A DNA stretch of 64,000 nt from Nephrocerus scutellatus (lineage: Eukaryota; Arthropoda; Insecta; Diptera; Pipunculidae): the NCBI GenBank assembly GCA_947095585.1, contig OX352761.1, positions 55,598,432 to 55,662,431 of the forward strand, in the 5' to 3' direction. Position 1 is the first letter of the stretch. Each line of letters opens with the position of its first letter. Below the pieces are notes generated by a model, which was not told the DNA's origin, made no database searches, and was given only the letters and a program-made list of their open reading frames with translations. Shown in pieces: positions 34,729 through 46,345 of the stretch. The translations under genes were made by a program, and so were the position numbers.

Positions 34729-35569
34729 TGTGGAGAACCAGATCTATATTCCACTATTTTATTATCTATCTCGTTCTTTTATTTGCCTCTCACCAAATAA
34801 GTCTCGACCTTCAGTCTTGATTAGGCATGGGTTAATACTAATATTTGTAGATATCATCTGATATGAATATATTCGTTATTTAATATTGTAATACCTTAAC
34901 CGATACGAAAATATCACTAATACTGGTATCTCTCATAGTAAGAAAGCTATGGTATTACATTTGAGAGTACAGTATTTAGACATCTATTTTTTTTAAAATA
35001 CATACATATCTGTTTATGTTACATATGTATATTAAATTATGTTGTCAATACTATTATGTACATAGAAGAACATAGAATAAAAGTTCTTTAGATTCCCATA
35101 GGATATTTAAGTTTGATACATGACTGAACATGTAACATAGAAAAATTATATTTATGATCAGCATCAATTGCCGAGTCAAATGACCAATGTCCGTCCGTAT
35201 TTTGAGCTATAAAACTGAATAGTACTATAAGACCATGAGATGCTTTCTGTCTCACTCCAAATCACTTCATCTTTGCGCTTTCGTATCACACATATGCATA
35301 CTGAATACCTACACATGCATATGAATATTAGTTCTCGATTGGATTCTTACTGGAATAGTGTAATCTAATACGTTTGGTGAATATCAAAGTATCATAATAT
35401 CTTTGTTATTCGTATTAGTGATACGTAATATGTACAAATATTAGTTATATTTTAACGAATACTAATATATTCGTCTCACCTCTAGTCTTGATTTATATTT
35501 CATAGAGTTAAGTTCTAAAAAAATATCATTTAGTTTATACCTCATTCGTATTAGTACCGAGTTATAACA
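34729..35569 (+). mobile_element. Mag-like 5' LTR interrupted by a hAT-like element
   Basis: The LTR starts TGTGGAGAACCAG and ends GAGTTATAACA, matching the - strand LTRs of the array (TGTGGAGAAGCAG ... TTACAACA). Without the 663 bp insertion it is about 178 bp. It is directly followed by a primer-binding-site-like sequence and a gag frame, so it is a 5' LTR. The uninterrupted counterpart is at 38,620-38,776 in the right arm. Confidence 0.85.
34822..35484. mobile_element. hAT-like non-autonomous element in an LTR
   Basis: Ends are TAGGCATGGG on the left and CTCACCTCTA (reverse complement TAGAGGTGAG) on the right, imperfect short terminal inverted repeats of hAT style. The 8 bp gtcttgat is directly repeated at 34,814-34,821 and 35,485-35,492. 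The same LTR in the right arm (38,620-38,776) has one gtcttgat and no insertion. No coding sequence; the interior is rich in repeated taatactaat/attagtatt motifs. Confidence 0.8.
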
Positions 35570-35570
35570 G

Positions 35571-35583
35571 TGGCGACGAGGAT
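35571..35583 (+). promoter_or_regulatory. Primer binding site of the Mag-like element
   Basis: TGGCGACGAGGAT begins two bases after the LTR end (one intervening G). It starts with TGG as expected for a tRNA CCA end. I cannot name the tRNA. The same site is inverted at about 38,607-38,618. Confidence 0.65.
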
Positions 35584-35645
35584 TTTAAGGAATTTATAAA
35601 AAAAAAATTCGAGGTTCACACGTGTATAACCTAAAAATCTCCGAC

Positions 35646-37001
35646 ATGGAGAAATTTATAAAGCTTATGTTGCAACAATTGCAGCAACAAGCAGATGAAG
35701 CCATAGCCGCAAGAGAAATTTAAGCCCAGCAACAAGCTCAAATTGCTTAATAATGCAACTTCTGGCAGGTCAACGTTTAGACCAAGCTGGCGAAGTACAA
35801 CAAGGAGCTGTAATCAATTCGAATCAACGCAAGATCAATGAAGCTGCGAAATGAATGACACAGTTAAAATATAATCCGGAAGAGAACAGAATATTCGAGA
35901 AGTGGTTCAGTAGACACGAAACGTACTTGCCAGCTGAGCTAATGCCACAAATGAAGATCCAACTTGTGCTCAGCAAGTTTTCACAAGAAAACTATCATAC
36001 CCTTGCTGATAACGTACTACCGAAAAAGCCTACGAAGCTGGATATCGACGAATTTATTTTAAAACTATTCGGAACTGCGAAACAAGATTCGCACTCCGAC
36101 ACAAATGCTTCGAATTAAAAAAGGCCGAGTAAGAAGTTAATTCAGTATACGAAACACGAACCAACAAGACCGCTGAAAAGGTTGACATCAAAAACTGCTC
36201 ACCAGATGACTTGAAATTCTTGTTGTTCATCAGTGGACAGAAGTACAAAAACGATTCGTTGATCCCTGAAAAGCTACTCGCCAAAGAAGACGCGCAGTAT
36301 GCACAACTTTCACCAATCCTCAGCAAATCGAAGTGTTCAAAAAACTTACGCTTTAGGATCTGGTTAACGAAGCAGATAGAATCGTTTGCCTAAAGCGCGA
36401 CAAAACCAAAGTCGTCGAAGTGTTCGAGGTCAAAGCGGTACAGCAGAAAAAGAAAGCATCATCTGGCAGAACTAGCCCTTTTCAAAAGAAAGCTCGAACC
36501 TGTCCAGCGTGCGGTGATCAGCACCGAGTTTTCAATTGTCCTTACAAAGCGAAGACTTGCGAAAAATGCAAGAGCTTGAATCATAAATCTGGTCACTGTC
36601 AAAATTATAAAGATTTTATAAAGCAAAATGTCGAGATAGCCAACAAAAATGCTCAAGAAGCAAGCTTTCAAGTCAGCGAGGTCAACAATGCCGCGCAACG
36701 CAAGTTTGTTGAACCAAAGATCAATGGCGCGAACGTGAAGCTACAACTCGACACAGCTTCAGACATAACGATCATCTCGGAAAGACACTAGAGCCGCCTT
36801 GGAAAAACAACCCTCCAGAGTATCTTAAAACCGGCAGGCAGCCCATCCGGAGATAACGTTCCATTGCTTGGAAGTTTTCCATGTGTCATCAAGTTGAATG
36901 GAGTTGAAAAGTACGCTGAGTGCTATGTAGCCAATGGGGAAATTCACCTATTCGGAATTCCTTGTTTAAACGCTTTCAAGCTTGTAACAAAGTTGATTTA
37001 A
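35646..37001 (+). pseudogene. gag: Mag-like gag and protease remnant
   Basis: From ATG at 35,646 the frame starts with a glutamine-rich stretch and soon meets stops. A 87 residue piece (35,855-36,118) reads MTQLKYNPEENRIFEKWFSR, typical of the capsid start in this family. A zinc-knuckle region follows at 36,420-36,791: CPACGDQHRVFNCPYK and CEKCKSLNHKSGHC, two CCHC-type fingers. The protease then shows LQLDTASDITII (DTA in place of DTG or DSG) and its second half can be followed, frameshifted, to about 37,001. RT and beyond are absent. The partner in the other arm is truncated earlier. Confidence 0.82.
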
Positions 37002-37215
37002 TCCAACTATTAAATCACCTACGTTACAAACCATATTTCTAAAAAGTATATATCAACTTATAATATTAATATTATAAGTCATCTAAAAGCATATTGCCGA
37101 AAATACAACCTAACATTATGCATAGCAATACATATTCTAATTACATTGTAACATTATAATTCCAACGCCTAAAAGCATACTGTGTATCGTTCGCTAAAAC
37201 CACATCATAATCACG
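37002..37215. other. Palindrome spacer, inverted match to 30,782-30,964
   Basis: No gene. After the truncated protease, 37,062-37,200 is the reverse complement of 30,782-30,964. Confidence 0.65.
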
Positions 37216-37546
37216 CATAAACACAAACACGCTTCATCTTCGTCTTCGCTGCGTTATGATGCAGCCGCTTTGAATTTGCTTTGAATGACTTTTCTCTATA
37301 TGGCATTTCTCAAACGAGAGTTCTGCCACAGTTATCTGCTTTGAACTGTCAGGCAAAGCAAATGTTCAGCACTTTTGAACTAGAGAGTTTGTAGCTTCGT
37401 TACGTGACATTACGATTTTTCTTTACGATTGCCAAACGAAACGTTGAAGCCGAAGCGACATTGTGTCAGGAAGCATTGAAATCGTATGGCTGAACTCGTA
37501 AACGTCAGGCGAAGCCGAAGCTGAAGCGTGTTTGTGTTTCAGGCAT
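37216..37546. mobile_element. Small inverted-repeat element, longer copy
   Basis: The left end is aaacacaaacacgcttcatc and the right end in reverse complement is cctgaaacacaaacacgctt, so the ends are inverted repeats of at least 20 bp. Tetra/hexanucleotide-like gaagc repeats border the ends. The interior shares ~130 bp with the copy at 30,618. Superfamily unknown. Confidence 0.62.
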
Positions 37547-37935
37547 TACTTATATGGTGGGGCAACGTGGTGCTTTGTGTGGTATAAACTGTCTTGCGCA
37601 CACTACAGGATTAATATAATGTCATTACTTCGTGATAATGATATTAATAGTGGGCGCCGTGGCTCAGTGAATATGTGAATAGGGATTTCCTTCATCATCC
37701 TTCGTTCATCAGTTTTAATAGCAATAACATTTTACTATAGCAATAACATGTTATTAAACGCATGTGGTTTGTTTTTTAAATGAAAGGCATTACTAATACA
37801 AGCAACTCTTCCAATTATTATTATTATTATAGCTTTTCCCTTATTCCATTGATTAAAGCATTTGGTTTTTAATATAAATTAAAACCGGCTATAAGCGTGA
37901 GGAATGTGATATATTGTAAATCTCATTTCTTCGAT

Positions 37936-38543
37936 CGTTTTTGTACTTCTGTCCACTGATGAACAACAAGAATTTCAAGTCATCTGGTGAGCAGTTTTTG
38001 ATGTCAACCTTTTCAGCGGTCTTGTTGGTTCGTGTTTCGTATACTGAATAAACTTCTTACTCGGCCTTTTTTAATTCGAAGCATTTGTGTCGGAGTGCGA
38101 ATCTTGTTTCGCAGTTCCGAATAGTTTTAAAATAAATTCGTCGATATCCTGCTTCGTAGGCTTTTTCGGTAGTACGTTATCAGCAAGGGTATGATAGTTT
38201 TCTTGTGAAAACTTGCTGAGCACAAGTTGGATCTTCATTTGTGGCATTAGCTCAGCTGGCAAGTACGTTTCGTGTCTACTGAACCACTTCTCGAATATTC
38301 TGTTCTCTTCCGGATTATATTTGAACTGTGTCATTCATTTCGCAGCTTCATTGATCTTGCGTTGATTCGAATTGATTACAGCTCCTTGTTGTACTTCGCC
38401 AGCTTGGTCTAAACGTTGACCTGCCAGAAGTTGCATTATTAAGCAGTTTGAGCTTGTTGCTGGGCTTAAATTTCTCTTGCGGCTATGGCTTCTTCTGCTT
38501 GTTGCTGCAATTGTTGCAGCATAAGCTTTATAAATTTCTCCAT
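37936..38543 (-). pseudogene. gag: Mag-like gag fragment (right arm)
   Basis: Reverse complement of 35,646-36,253 with few changes; the capsid piece (38,334-38,071) differs by two residues from the left arm. It breaks at 37,936, where it joins a piece of the foldback-like element. The start codon is at 38,543, next to the inverted PBS and LTR. Confidence 0.82.
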
Positions 38544-38619
38544 GTCGGAGATTTTTAGGTTATACACGTGTGAACCTCGAATTTTTTTTTTATAAATTCC
38601 TTAAAATCCTCGTCGCCAC

Positions 38620-38776
38620 TGTTATAACTCGGTAGTAATACGAATGAGGTATAAACTAAATGATATTTTTTTAGAACTTAACTCTATGAAATATAAATCA
38701 AGACTTATTTGGTGAGAGGCAAATAAAAGAACGAGATAGATAATAAAATAGTGGAATATAGATCTGGTTCTCCACA
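38620..38776 (-). mobile_element. Mag-like 5' LTR, uninterrupted (right arm)
   Basis: 157 bp, same ends as the left arm LTR. It lacks the hAT-like element and also lacks 13 bp next to the insertion site. Confidence 0.85.
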
Positions 38777-39593
38777 TATAGCATTTCTATTTAACAGCCG
38801 TCCTGCTAATTTTTTCTCGCAAAGTTCAAATGTAAATCAAGCATTACATTGAGAAAAAGGTTAGAAAAAATAACAAGGAAAGAACAGAATGAAAGAAATG
38901 CAGATAATAACTGAGAAAATTATGAAGGAGTTCGATTTATGTACATTCTAAAGAGAGAGAAGTAGAAAACTGCACACAAAAATAAACATCAACAGTACAT
39001 TATAGCATATTGTAGCGTTAATAGAACCTTCGATTATTGTGCTATTTAAATACAAATAAAAATACAATATTTTGGCGAGGCAAGATTCAACCGAGCAAAG
39101 CGTAGCCGAGTTTTTTAGGACACACAAAATGATACCAATTTTTTTTGACTACAACAAATTATTTTTAATAAATTAAAATATAATATAGCCAGCTCAGTTC
39201 AAAATTAACAAGTTAAACATCAAAACAATAAAAAGTTATTTTCTCTCGCGTACACACAAATAAATTTAATTTTTTTATTTAAATCTAAAAAACCAGAAAC
39301 TAATAAATTTACAAAATATTGATGAAGACACAGTTGTTCGGATGCGGTTTTTCTTTGAAAAAAAAATAGATTTAATTACGGCCTTTAGGACCGTATTTAT
39401 AGTCGGGGATAGAGATAAATCGGCGGATAATTTATAATTAGATTTTTATTTTCAAATACAGAGGATTAATCCATGGCTATATCCACGACTGTAAATATGG
39501 CCCTTAATGTTATTGTTGGTGATTTCGATGATTCTAGTGTTCTTGCAGGAATTACAAGTCTGGGACGAAAACGGTGAGAACCATCTATAAATA

Positions 39594-39987
39594 ACTAGCT
39601 GAAATACCCAGCCTTGCCTCCCACCAACTGACCGCCAAGACCCCTCAAGACCTACCTCAAGATAGACCTCCCCCCTCCACTCATCACTTATAACAGCACT
39701 ATTATTATTATTATGTCTACTTTAATTTTAATAAAGGGTATAGCCCACCTTATTACCGTGGCACAAGTCATTCAGTGAGTTTTCCCTTGGTAATAAGTTT
39801 ATGTATAAAAAACAATGCAGGGTTTCGATTTAAGCCACGTTAACCCCCTCAACACCATTACCACATAACCTCCTACAAACATCCATCCAGCCCAACGTCC
39901 CACCATATTTTAGCTATATCGGAAGAGCGGTCTTCGAGTTATGCGCGAACAGACATACAGACAAAGTTTCATTCTTATATTATAAGA
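39594..39987 (-). mobile_element. Short non-autonomous Helitron (right arm)
   Basis: Reverse complement of the left arm Helitron with the same ends and same flanking sequence, 394 bp. Confidence 0.82.
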
Positions 39988-41017
39988 TTATTTGAATAAA
40001 AATAAATTTTTAATATACCACGTTTTTGAAACGAACTCAAAAGAATAGAAATAATTAAAAATTAAAAATATGGGATGCATGCAATCGATAATTGATGCAT
40101 GCATGAATTATAATGTATTTTATACTTTTTACTTCGATTAAAAAACGTCGCTTATTAAAAAAAAATTTATTCGAATAACTATTTTCTTCTTTCTAGTCTT
40201 GTGTGTGTGAAGCATGGGGAGTTTTGTGCAGGTATGGAATTGAACGACCCGCAATAGTTCAAAAATTATTTTTGAGTATATGGAGAATAATTGGAAAAGT
40301 TGCTTGCATTTGTTATCCCTTCCATTAAAAAACAAAACACATGCGTTTAATATTATTCACATCATTTCAAACATCATTATTCAATACTTCGACTTATACG
40401 GTCATTATTAATATCATAAGCACGAAGTAATGACATTGTATCTATCGTGTAGTGTGCACATCACAGTTACCCACACATCACTGCGAACCTGCTAAATGAC
40501 GAATGATCTGCGAATTTATGGCAAAAAGCAGAAAGGCTGTATCAAGATATAGATCACAAGGTATAAACTGTCTTGCGCACACTACATGTGGTTTGTTTTT
40601 TAAATGAAAGGCATTACTAATACAAGCAACTCTTCCAATTATTATTATTATTATAGCTTTTCCCTTATTCCATTGATTAAAGCATTTGGTTTTTAATATA
40701 AATTAAAACCGGCTATAAACGTGAGGAATGTGATATATTGTAAATCTCATTTCTTCGATTTTTTAATTTTAATAAGGGGTTTAGTCAATCAGGGAGGGAG
40801 GAAGGGAGGTTTCCCTTGGTAATATGTTTTAATATATAAAAAAATCTACCCGGAAATACTTTTTGAATATTTGCGGTTCGTTCAATACACCATACACACA
40901 TGACTAAAAAGAAGAAAATATTTATTTGAATAAATTTTTAATAAACCACGTTTTTAAAACGAAGTAAAAAGTATAAAAAAAGATTTAAAATGAAAAACGT
41001 GGGACGTGTGAAACTAT

Positions 41018-41282
41018 TGTTGTAAAGTGACCACTTCACAACTTAGTTACACAGCACTGCAACATAGTTGCAGTGTCGTAATCCCAAATCAATGCCCTAT
41101 AACAATCTTGCAATACTCACATCCGTTGAACAAACATCCGCTATTTCACAATCCTAAATCAATATCCTACATAGTTGCAACCTTGCAACTATTTATTACA
41201 ACAATTAATACAGCGCCCTAAATCAATGTCCGTTATTGCCCAATACCAGAGCAATAAACCCCAACCAATAAACAAAACCAAT
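41018..41282 (+). mobile_element. Element D 5' LTR, first part
   Basis: Matches 61,839-62,103 (start of the 3' LTR) closely, then is cut by element B. The CAAT at 41,279-41,282 is one copy of the target duplication of B. Confidence 0.88.
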
Positions 41283-42184
41283 TGTAAAGTTTGTCCCTTT
41301 TCGAAGCCAACCTTGTGGTTTAGAGTTTATATCAACCTTGATTCTTGACTATGTTCGGCGTGTTGCCGTATAACCACTAACCCAAAAGCCGGAGCTCCTT
41401 AGGGCGTCAGTATCAGGACGATATGTTTACGAGGAAAAAATAAGACGACGAGGTTTTTACTTTCAACGTTCACTTTTTGGAAATGAATGAATTTATTTGA
41501 TAATTTTTCCTTCTTTTATACCAATTTACTGATCGATTTTTGATCATACATCGACTCTGGAATGCCTACTCATCGATATTCATATTTTCCCTAATATTGC
41601 CTTATCAGCATAGTGCATGTATGTATGTACGTAATTTATGACCGACCGCGTCAAGTGTTTTTGGGTTCGCTCGCCTATTCTGCTGTGTTGACATATATGT
41701 TTCCACAAGCGAACGACCTTATTATTTCATTACCATTTCCATGCGCCGCTTACTCAGCACATTGCATGGAAAGGGTAATTAACGTTCTAAGCGGTCGGCG
41801 CTCATTTGCCCATGATGCTTAGACTGCATATTTATTTTCATAGGCGAGCGACCGCTGGTCATAAATTATGCTATTGGAGATGTTTTATATTTTTTGTTCC
41901 CATGCACCGAGTGTGCTATTAAACAATACGTGTGGGTTTTGTTTGCTTTTGTTTTTCATGCACCAAGTGTGCTGTTAACCAATACGTTGTATTGGTTTAT
42001 GTGTGCGTTTATTTTCGTGCACCGAGCGTGCTATTAATTAATGACTGATATCTAAGATTTTTGTATTTTATTTTGAGAGGCACTAGAGTCGATGTAGGGT
42101 CAAAATTTTGTATGCTTAATTCAATTAAAATGTTGTATGCTTTTAGGCATAGTATTTATGTGGTCGCTGGTGCGATCCCTCACA
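41283..42184 (-). mobile_element. Element B 3' LTR
   Basis: 902 bp, read on the - strand from TGTGAGGGATCG to AACTTTACA. Inside are three ~57 bp imperfect repeats with gcaccgagtgtgctatta (near 41,903, 41,959 and 42,017) and an imperfect inverted pair around 41,635 and 41,855. A 69 codon open frame in it also occurs in the other LTR and is not considered a gene. Confidence 0.92.
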
Positions 42185-42194
42185 CCACCCTTCC
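42185..42194 (-). other. Element B polypurine tract
   Basis: On the - strand GGAAGGGTGG immediately precedes the TGTGAGGG start of the 3' LTR. Confidence 0.75.
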
Positions 42195-42299
42195 AGGGGG
42201 AAAAAGGAGAAATCATGACATGTCGCAAATGGTAATAATAATAATTATAATTTTTAAAGTAATTTGATCTTTATGGTTTCTCATTCCTATTCTGTTTAC

Positions 42300-42645
42300 T
42301 TATTTCTGTTCTATTGATTATTCTTATTCCTAATACTTCCTAATGTTTATAATATTTTTTCTGAAAATACTTATTTCTATCCTATTCTATGGATTATTCT
42401 TATTCCTAATACTTCTAATGTTTATAATATTTATTCTGAAAATACTTCTTTCTATCCTATTCTATGGATTATTCTTATTCCTAATACTTCTAATGTTTAT
42501 AATATTTATTCTGAAAATACTTATTTCTATCCTATTCTATGAATTATTCTTATTCCTAATACTTCTAATGTTTATAATATTTATTCTGAAAATACCTTTT
42601 TCTATCCTATTCTATGGATTATTCTTATTCCTAATATATTTATAT
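42300..42645. repeat. 75 bp tandem repeat in element B 3' region
   Basis: About 4.6 copies of a 75 bp unit (tatttctatcctattctatg ... ttctgaaaatact), with occasional substitutions. It lies between the pol end and the polypurine tract. A hydrophobic 105 codon + strand frame across it reflects the repeat only. Confidence 0.9.
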
Positions 42646-42759
42646 TATATTTTAGTCTAAACTGAATAAGAACTGTTTTAATATATACACATAAAATTTC
42701 TTCAATCGGTTTTTATGGACCTTCGTTTTCTTTCCCTCGTATTTTATTACGCAATTTAC

Positions 42760-45700
42760 TCCTTCTTCAGATAACACTTCATATGGCTATGTATGTAAAT
42801 AGGATCCAGTTTTCTTCTATTCTCATTTCTTATCAAAACTAAACCACCTACTTCAAAACTAGTTTGTTTTTAATTCTAGCCTTCCTATCGTAGTCAGTTT
42901 TCCTATTGTTTTTTCTGTCTAGAAGTGTATCTCTTGTATCTCTATGAGCTATTTGTAACTTTTCTCTTAAGTCAATTACGTAATCTTCGTAGTTGTATCT
43001 CGGTTCTACATGTCTTGTTAAGTTTGAAGGTAATGTACATCGTCGACCGAATACTTATTCAAATGGTGTTTACCCTGTTTCCGTATGTACTGTGGTGTTG
43101 TAGCAAAATACGTAATACGGTAACCAAGTACACCAGTCTGTATGTTTATCGGATACATAGCTCCTGAGGTATGCTCCGAGAACTTTATGGGAATTTTCTA
43201 ACGCTCCTATACTTTCGTGATGGTAGGCTGTAGATTGCAATTGTTCTATTTTCAATAATTTGCACATATCCTTAAAGATTTTGTTTATAAATTCTGTTCC
43301 TTGATCAGAGGCTACAGTTTTTGGAACTCCATATCTAAGGATGAAACATTCTACTAGACCTTTGGCTACTGTACCAGCTTCCTTATTTCGGATTGGAATA
43401 GCTTCCGTGAATTTGGTCAGTTCGTCTTGTAAAGTCAGTACGTACCTATATCCATTCACCGATTCGTCTAGAGGACCTACTAAGTCCAAAAATATTTTGT
43501 CAAAACTTGATTCTGCAGTTGATGTTATTTCCATTGGTTGTTTCTTGGGTGTAATATGTTTATTCTTTTGACATATTGTGCAATGCTTTACGTATGTAGC
43601 TATGTCGTTCTGCATTCCTGTCCAGAAGTATTTCTGTTTAATCGTTTTCATCATGCGGTTTATTCCTGCATGTCCACTTGTTGGTAATATATGATAATCG
43701 TTGAGCAATATTTTCTTTTTATGAGGATCTGTAATTTCTATACATTTATCTATTAGGTGCACCTTTACATTACTTTTCTTAAACATATCTCCTAAGATTT
43801 TTTGCAACTCGCGAATATTGTATTCTCGACGGCCGTTTTCGAGTTTCTTAATTTCTTCTTTTGTAATGTATAATTTATTAATTGATAATGGTCCGCAGAT
43901 GCGATGCACGTCCCTCGACAACAAATCGCAAAATGATGTCGATCGGGCTGTAGTGCCATCCTTGTCCCTTCTTAGGAGTATACAATTCTTCACTGGGACG
44001 TATGCCAAAACTTTGTTGGGTCCCAGGATTATATCTATATCTTTTATCTGATATTCCTTGTCCTCGAAACTGTTACATATTTTTAGCTCAGTTATTTTAT
44101 TTCCATGCTCTGGTGGCTTGAGTAGCTCTGTAATTACACGATTATTTTCTTCTGCTTCGGTTTCCTGTCTGTCGGTTATATTTTTCTGTATTGATTTCTC
44201 TGCTTGTGTTTTAGATCTTGTTATGTCACATACGTGTAGTTCTTTAAGTTGGTCAGATTCCCATTTAATGCGACTTAAAGCGTCAGCTGTGCAATTATCT
44301 TTTCCGGGTGTATATTCAATGTGAAAATTATATTCTTCTAGTAGCAGTCTGAATTTTGTTAATCTACTTGAGGGTTCCTTAAGGGGAAAAAGGTAAACTA
44401 ATGGTCTATGGTCTGTTATAATTTTGAATTTTCTTCCAAACAAATATGGTCGGTAGTGTTTTATCGCCTCGCATAAGCAATAGGTTTGTCATCGAAATTG
44501 GACAATACTGCCCCTAGTGCAAAACCTGAGGCGTCTGTCCGTAAAATGAATTCTTTGTCGAAATTTGGGAATTGTAAAATTTGGGGACTAGTAAGGATTG
44601 TTTTAAGAAGTTGAAAAGATTTGTTACAGTTTTGGTCAAAATTGAATTCTACGTTTTTCCTAAGTAATTTGTTGAGTGGGATGGCTATTGTAGCAAAGTT
44701 TGGAATAAATTTACGGTAGTAATTAGCAAATGCTACGAATCTTCTTACATCGTCTGCATTTGTTGGGGTAGGATAATTGCTTATTGCTGCAGATTTTGTC
44801 GGATCTGGGTGAATTCCCTTTTCGGAAATAATGTGCAATACTTCTTTTCGTAGGAATGCACACTTTCTTGGATGAATTTTTAGGTTTACTTCCCTAAGTC
44901 GTTTGAACACGTCTATCAGATTTTTGTTATGATCTATCAAGTTCTTACCAAACACTATTAAGTCATCAAGGTAAACGAAACAGCGTGAGTACGTAAGTCC
45001 GGCCATCGCTATTGACATCATTCTCGAGAATTTGCTTGGTGAGATTTTTAGTCCCATTGGTAGTCGTTTTAGCTGATAGTGACCGTCCTCCGTTGAAAAT
45101 GCTGTCATAGGTCTATTTTTTGGTTCCAATTCCATTTGGTAATATCCTTGATTTAAATCAATACATGAAAAATATACTGCTCCTCCTACCATGTCGTAAA
45201 TGTCACTAATATTGGTTAACGGGAATTTGTCGTCTTCTATTCTCTCATTTACGTTCCTGTAATCTATAACCATTCGGAATTTTTGCTGGTTGGTAACGGG
45301 ATCTCTCTTTTTTGGTACTACGAGTATGGGAGAGTTCCAAGCGGATACGGATGGTTCTATTATGTCATTTTCTAGCATGTTGTCGATTTCGTTTTTTATA
45401 TCCTGTTTTTGTGTATGTGGTAATCGGTAGGGTTTGGTATATTTTGGGGTCGCTCCCTCTTTTAGTGTTATATCTGCTTGTCCTATGTGAGTGTAAGTTA
45501 ACTTGTCTCCTTCCAAGTGAAAAATATCGTGGAATTTTGTGCATATTGACTCGATTTCAGTTCTCTCCTCGTTATTCAGTGTATCGAAATTAATTTCGCT
45601 TAGTAACTTCTTTATTCTCGTGCTTGGTACAGCGTCTTCCCTTTTGTACTGTAAGACGAAATGCTCGGATGTTGGGAATGATATTGGTTCTGCCCATTTA

Positions 45701-46345
45701 AGGTTTACAGCAGTTTCGCGAGTGTTGAGAATTTTGATTGGGAATTTTCCTTGTATGGCTGTAGATATGGATCCAGCCATGTAAACACCTTTGCACAATT
45801 CCTGAGGATAGAATATTCTGGAATCTGTATGCTTTGTATTCACCCAATATGTAGCTTCACATCTTGGAGACACTGTTATGTTATTTAAACTATGTTGTAC
45901 ATATATCGGTACCGAAAGTTGTCTGTTATTAATTTTGAAATTTAAATGTAAGGTTTCTAGATCGATTACCGCACCAAACTCCATTAGGAAGTTTGATCCA
46001 ATAATACCATCGACGGGTATCGGGAAAGAATCGGGTACTACATGGAATTCGTATGGAATGCTGTTTTTCCCGAAATGTAAGGTGCTAGTACAGGTGCCCT
46101 TTGAACGTAGATTCCCAGCTATACCTATAATGTTTGTACTAAAGCTTTCTTCTATTGGTATAATTCCCTCAACTACGGAACTTTTTATAACGCAAATGGA
46201 TGCTCCGGTGTCTAGTAAGCATCGTATAACTTTGTTATTGTTGGTTTTTAATTGTACGTAAAGGCCGTTTTCTATCCTCGTCGTATATATGGTACTTGGT
46301 ATGTCGGGATTTATAGACTCCCCTCCGAAGGGTCGGCTGTCCCCT
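42760..46345 (-). pseudogene. pol: Element B pol: protease, RT, RNase H, integrase (broken)
   Basis: Pol is entered in the -1 frame relative to gag near 46,330. Protease shows LLDTGASICVIK at about 46,210. The 507 residue open stretch 45,984-44,461 covers the end of protease and RT, with VVPKKRD, FRMVIDYRNVNE, LPMGLKISPSKFSRMM and the catalytic FVYLDDLIVFG. At 44,461 about 75 bp of RNase H, including the conserved glutamate region, is deleted with a frameshift. The next open stretch, 44,443-43,070, has TDHRPLVYLF, the integrase zinc finger (GHAGINRMM, CTICQKNKH) and the catalytic core (DLVGP, SDQGTEF, HESIGALENSH). An in-frame stop after TETG at 43,070 precedes the C-terminal domain, traceable to about 42,760. 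Confidence 0.9.

Larger units (their letters stand above)
30965..41017. repeat. Large imperfect palindrome, centre near 37 kb
   Basis: The left arm 30,965-36,253 is repeated in reverse complement by 37,585-41,003 and further by the D LTR and leader out to 51,016. Sub-blocks: 37,936-40,585 mirrors 32,932-36,253 without the hAT-like insertion; 37,585-37,935 and 40,586-41,003 both mirror parts of 32,365-32,940, so the right arm is rearranged. The spacer is 36,254-37,584. Small differences are scattered through the arms. Whether one event copied the whole arm or recombination joined separate elements cannot be told from this sequence. Confidence 0.88.

Noticed and set aside
41613..41822. 69 codon frame found twice, also at 49,123-49,332
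   Set aside because: Lies in both LTRs of element B; no start context or domain to support a gene.
42343..42660. 105 codon highly hydrophobic + strand frame (repeated ILFYGLFLFLILL)
   Set aside because: A direct by-product of the 75 bp tandem repeat in a 3' non-coding region of element B.
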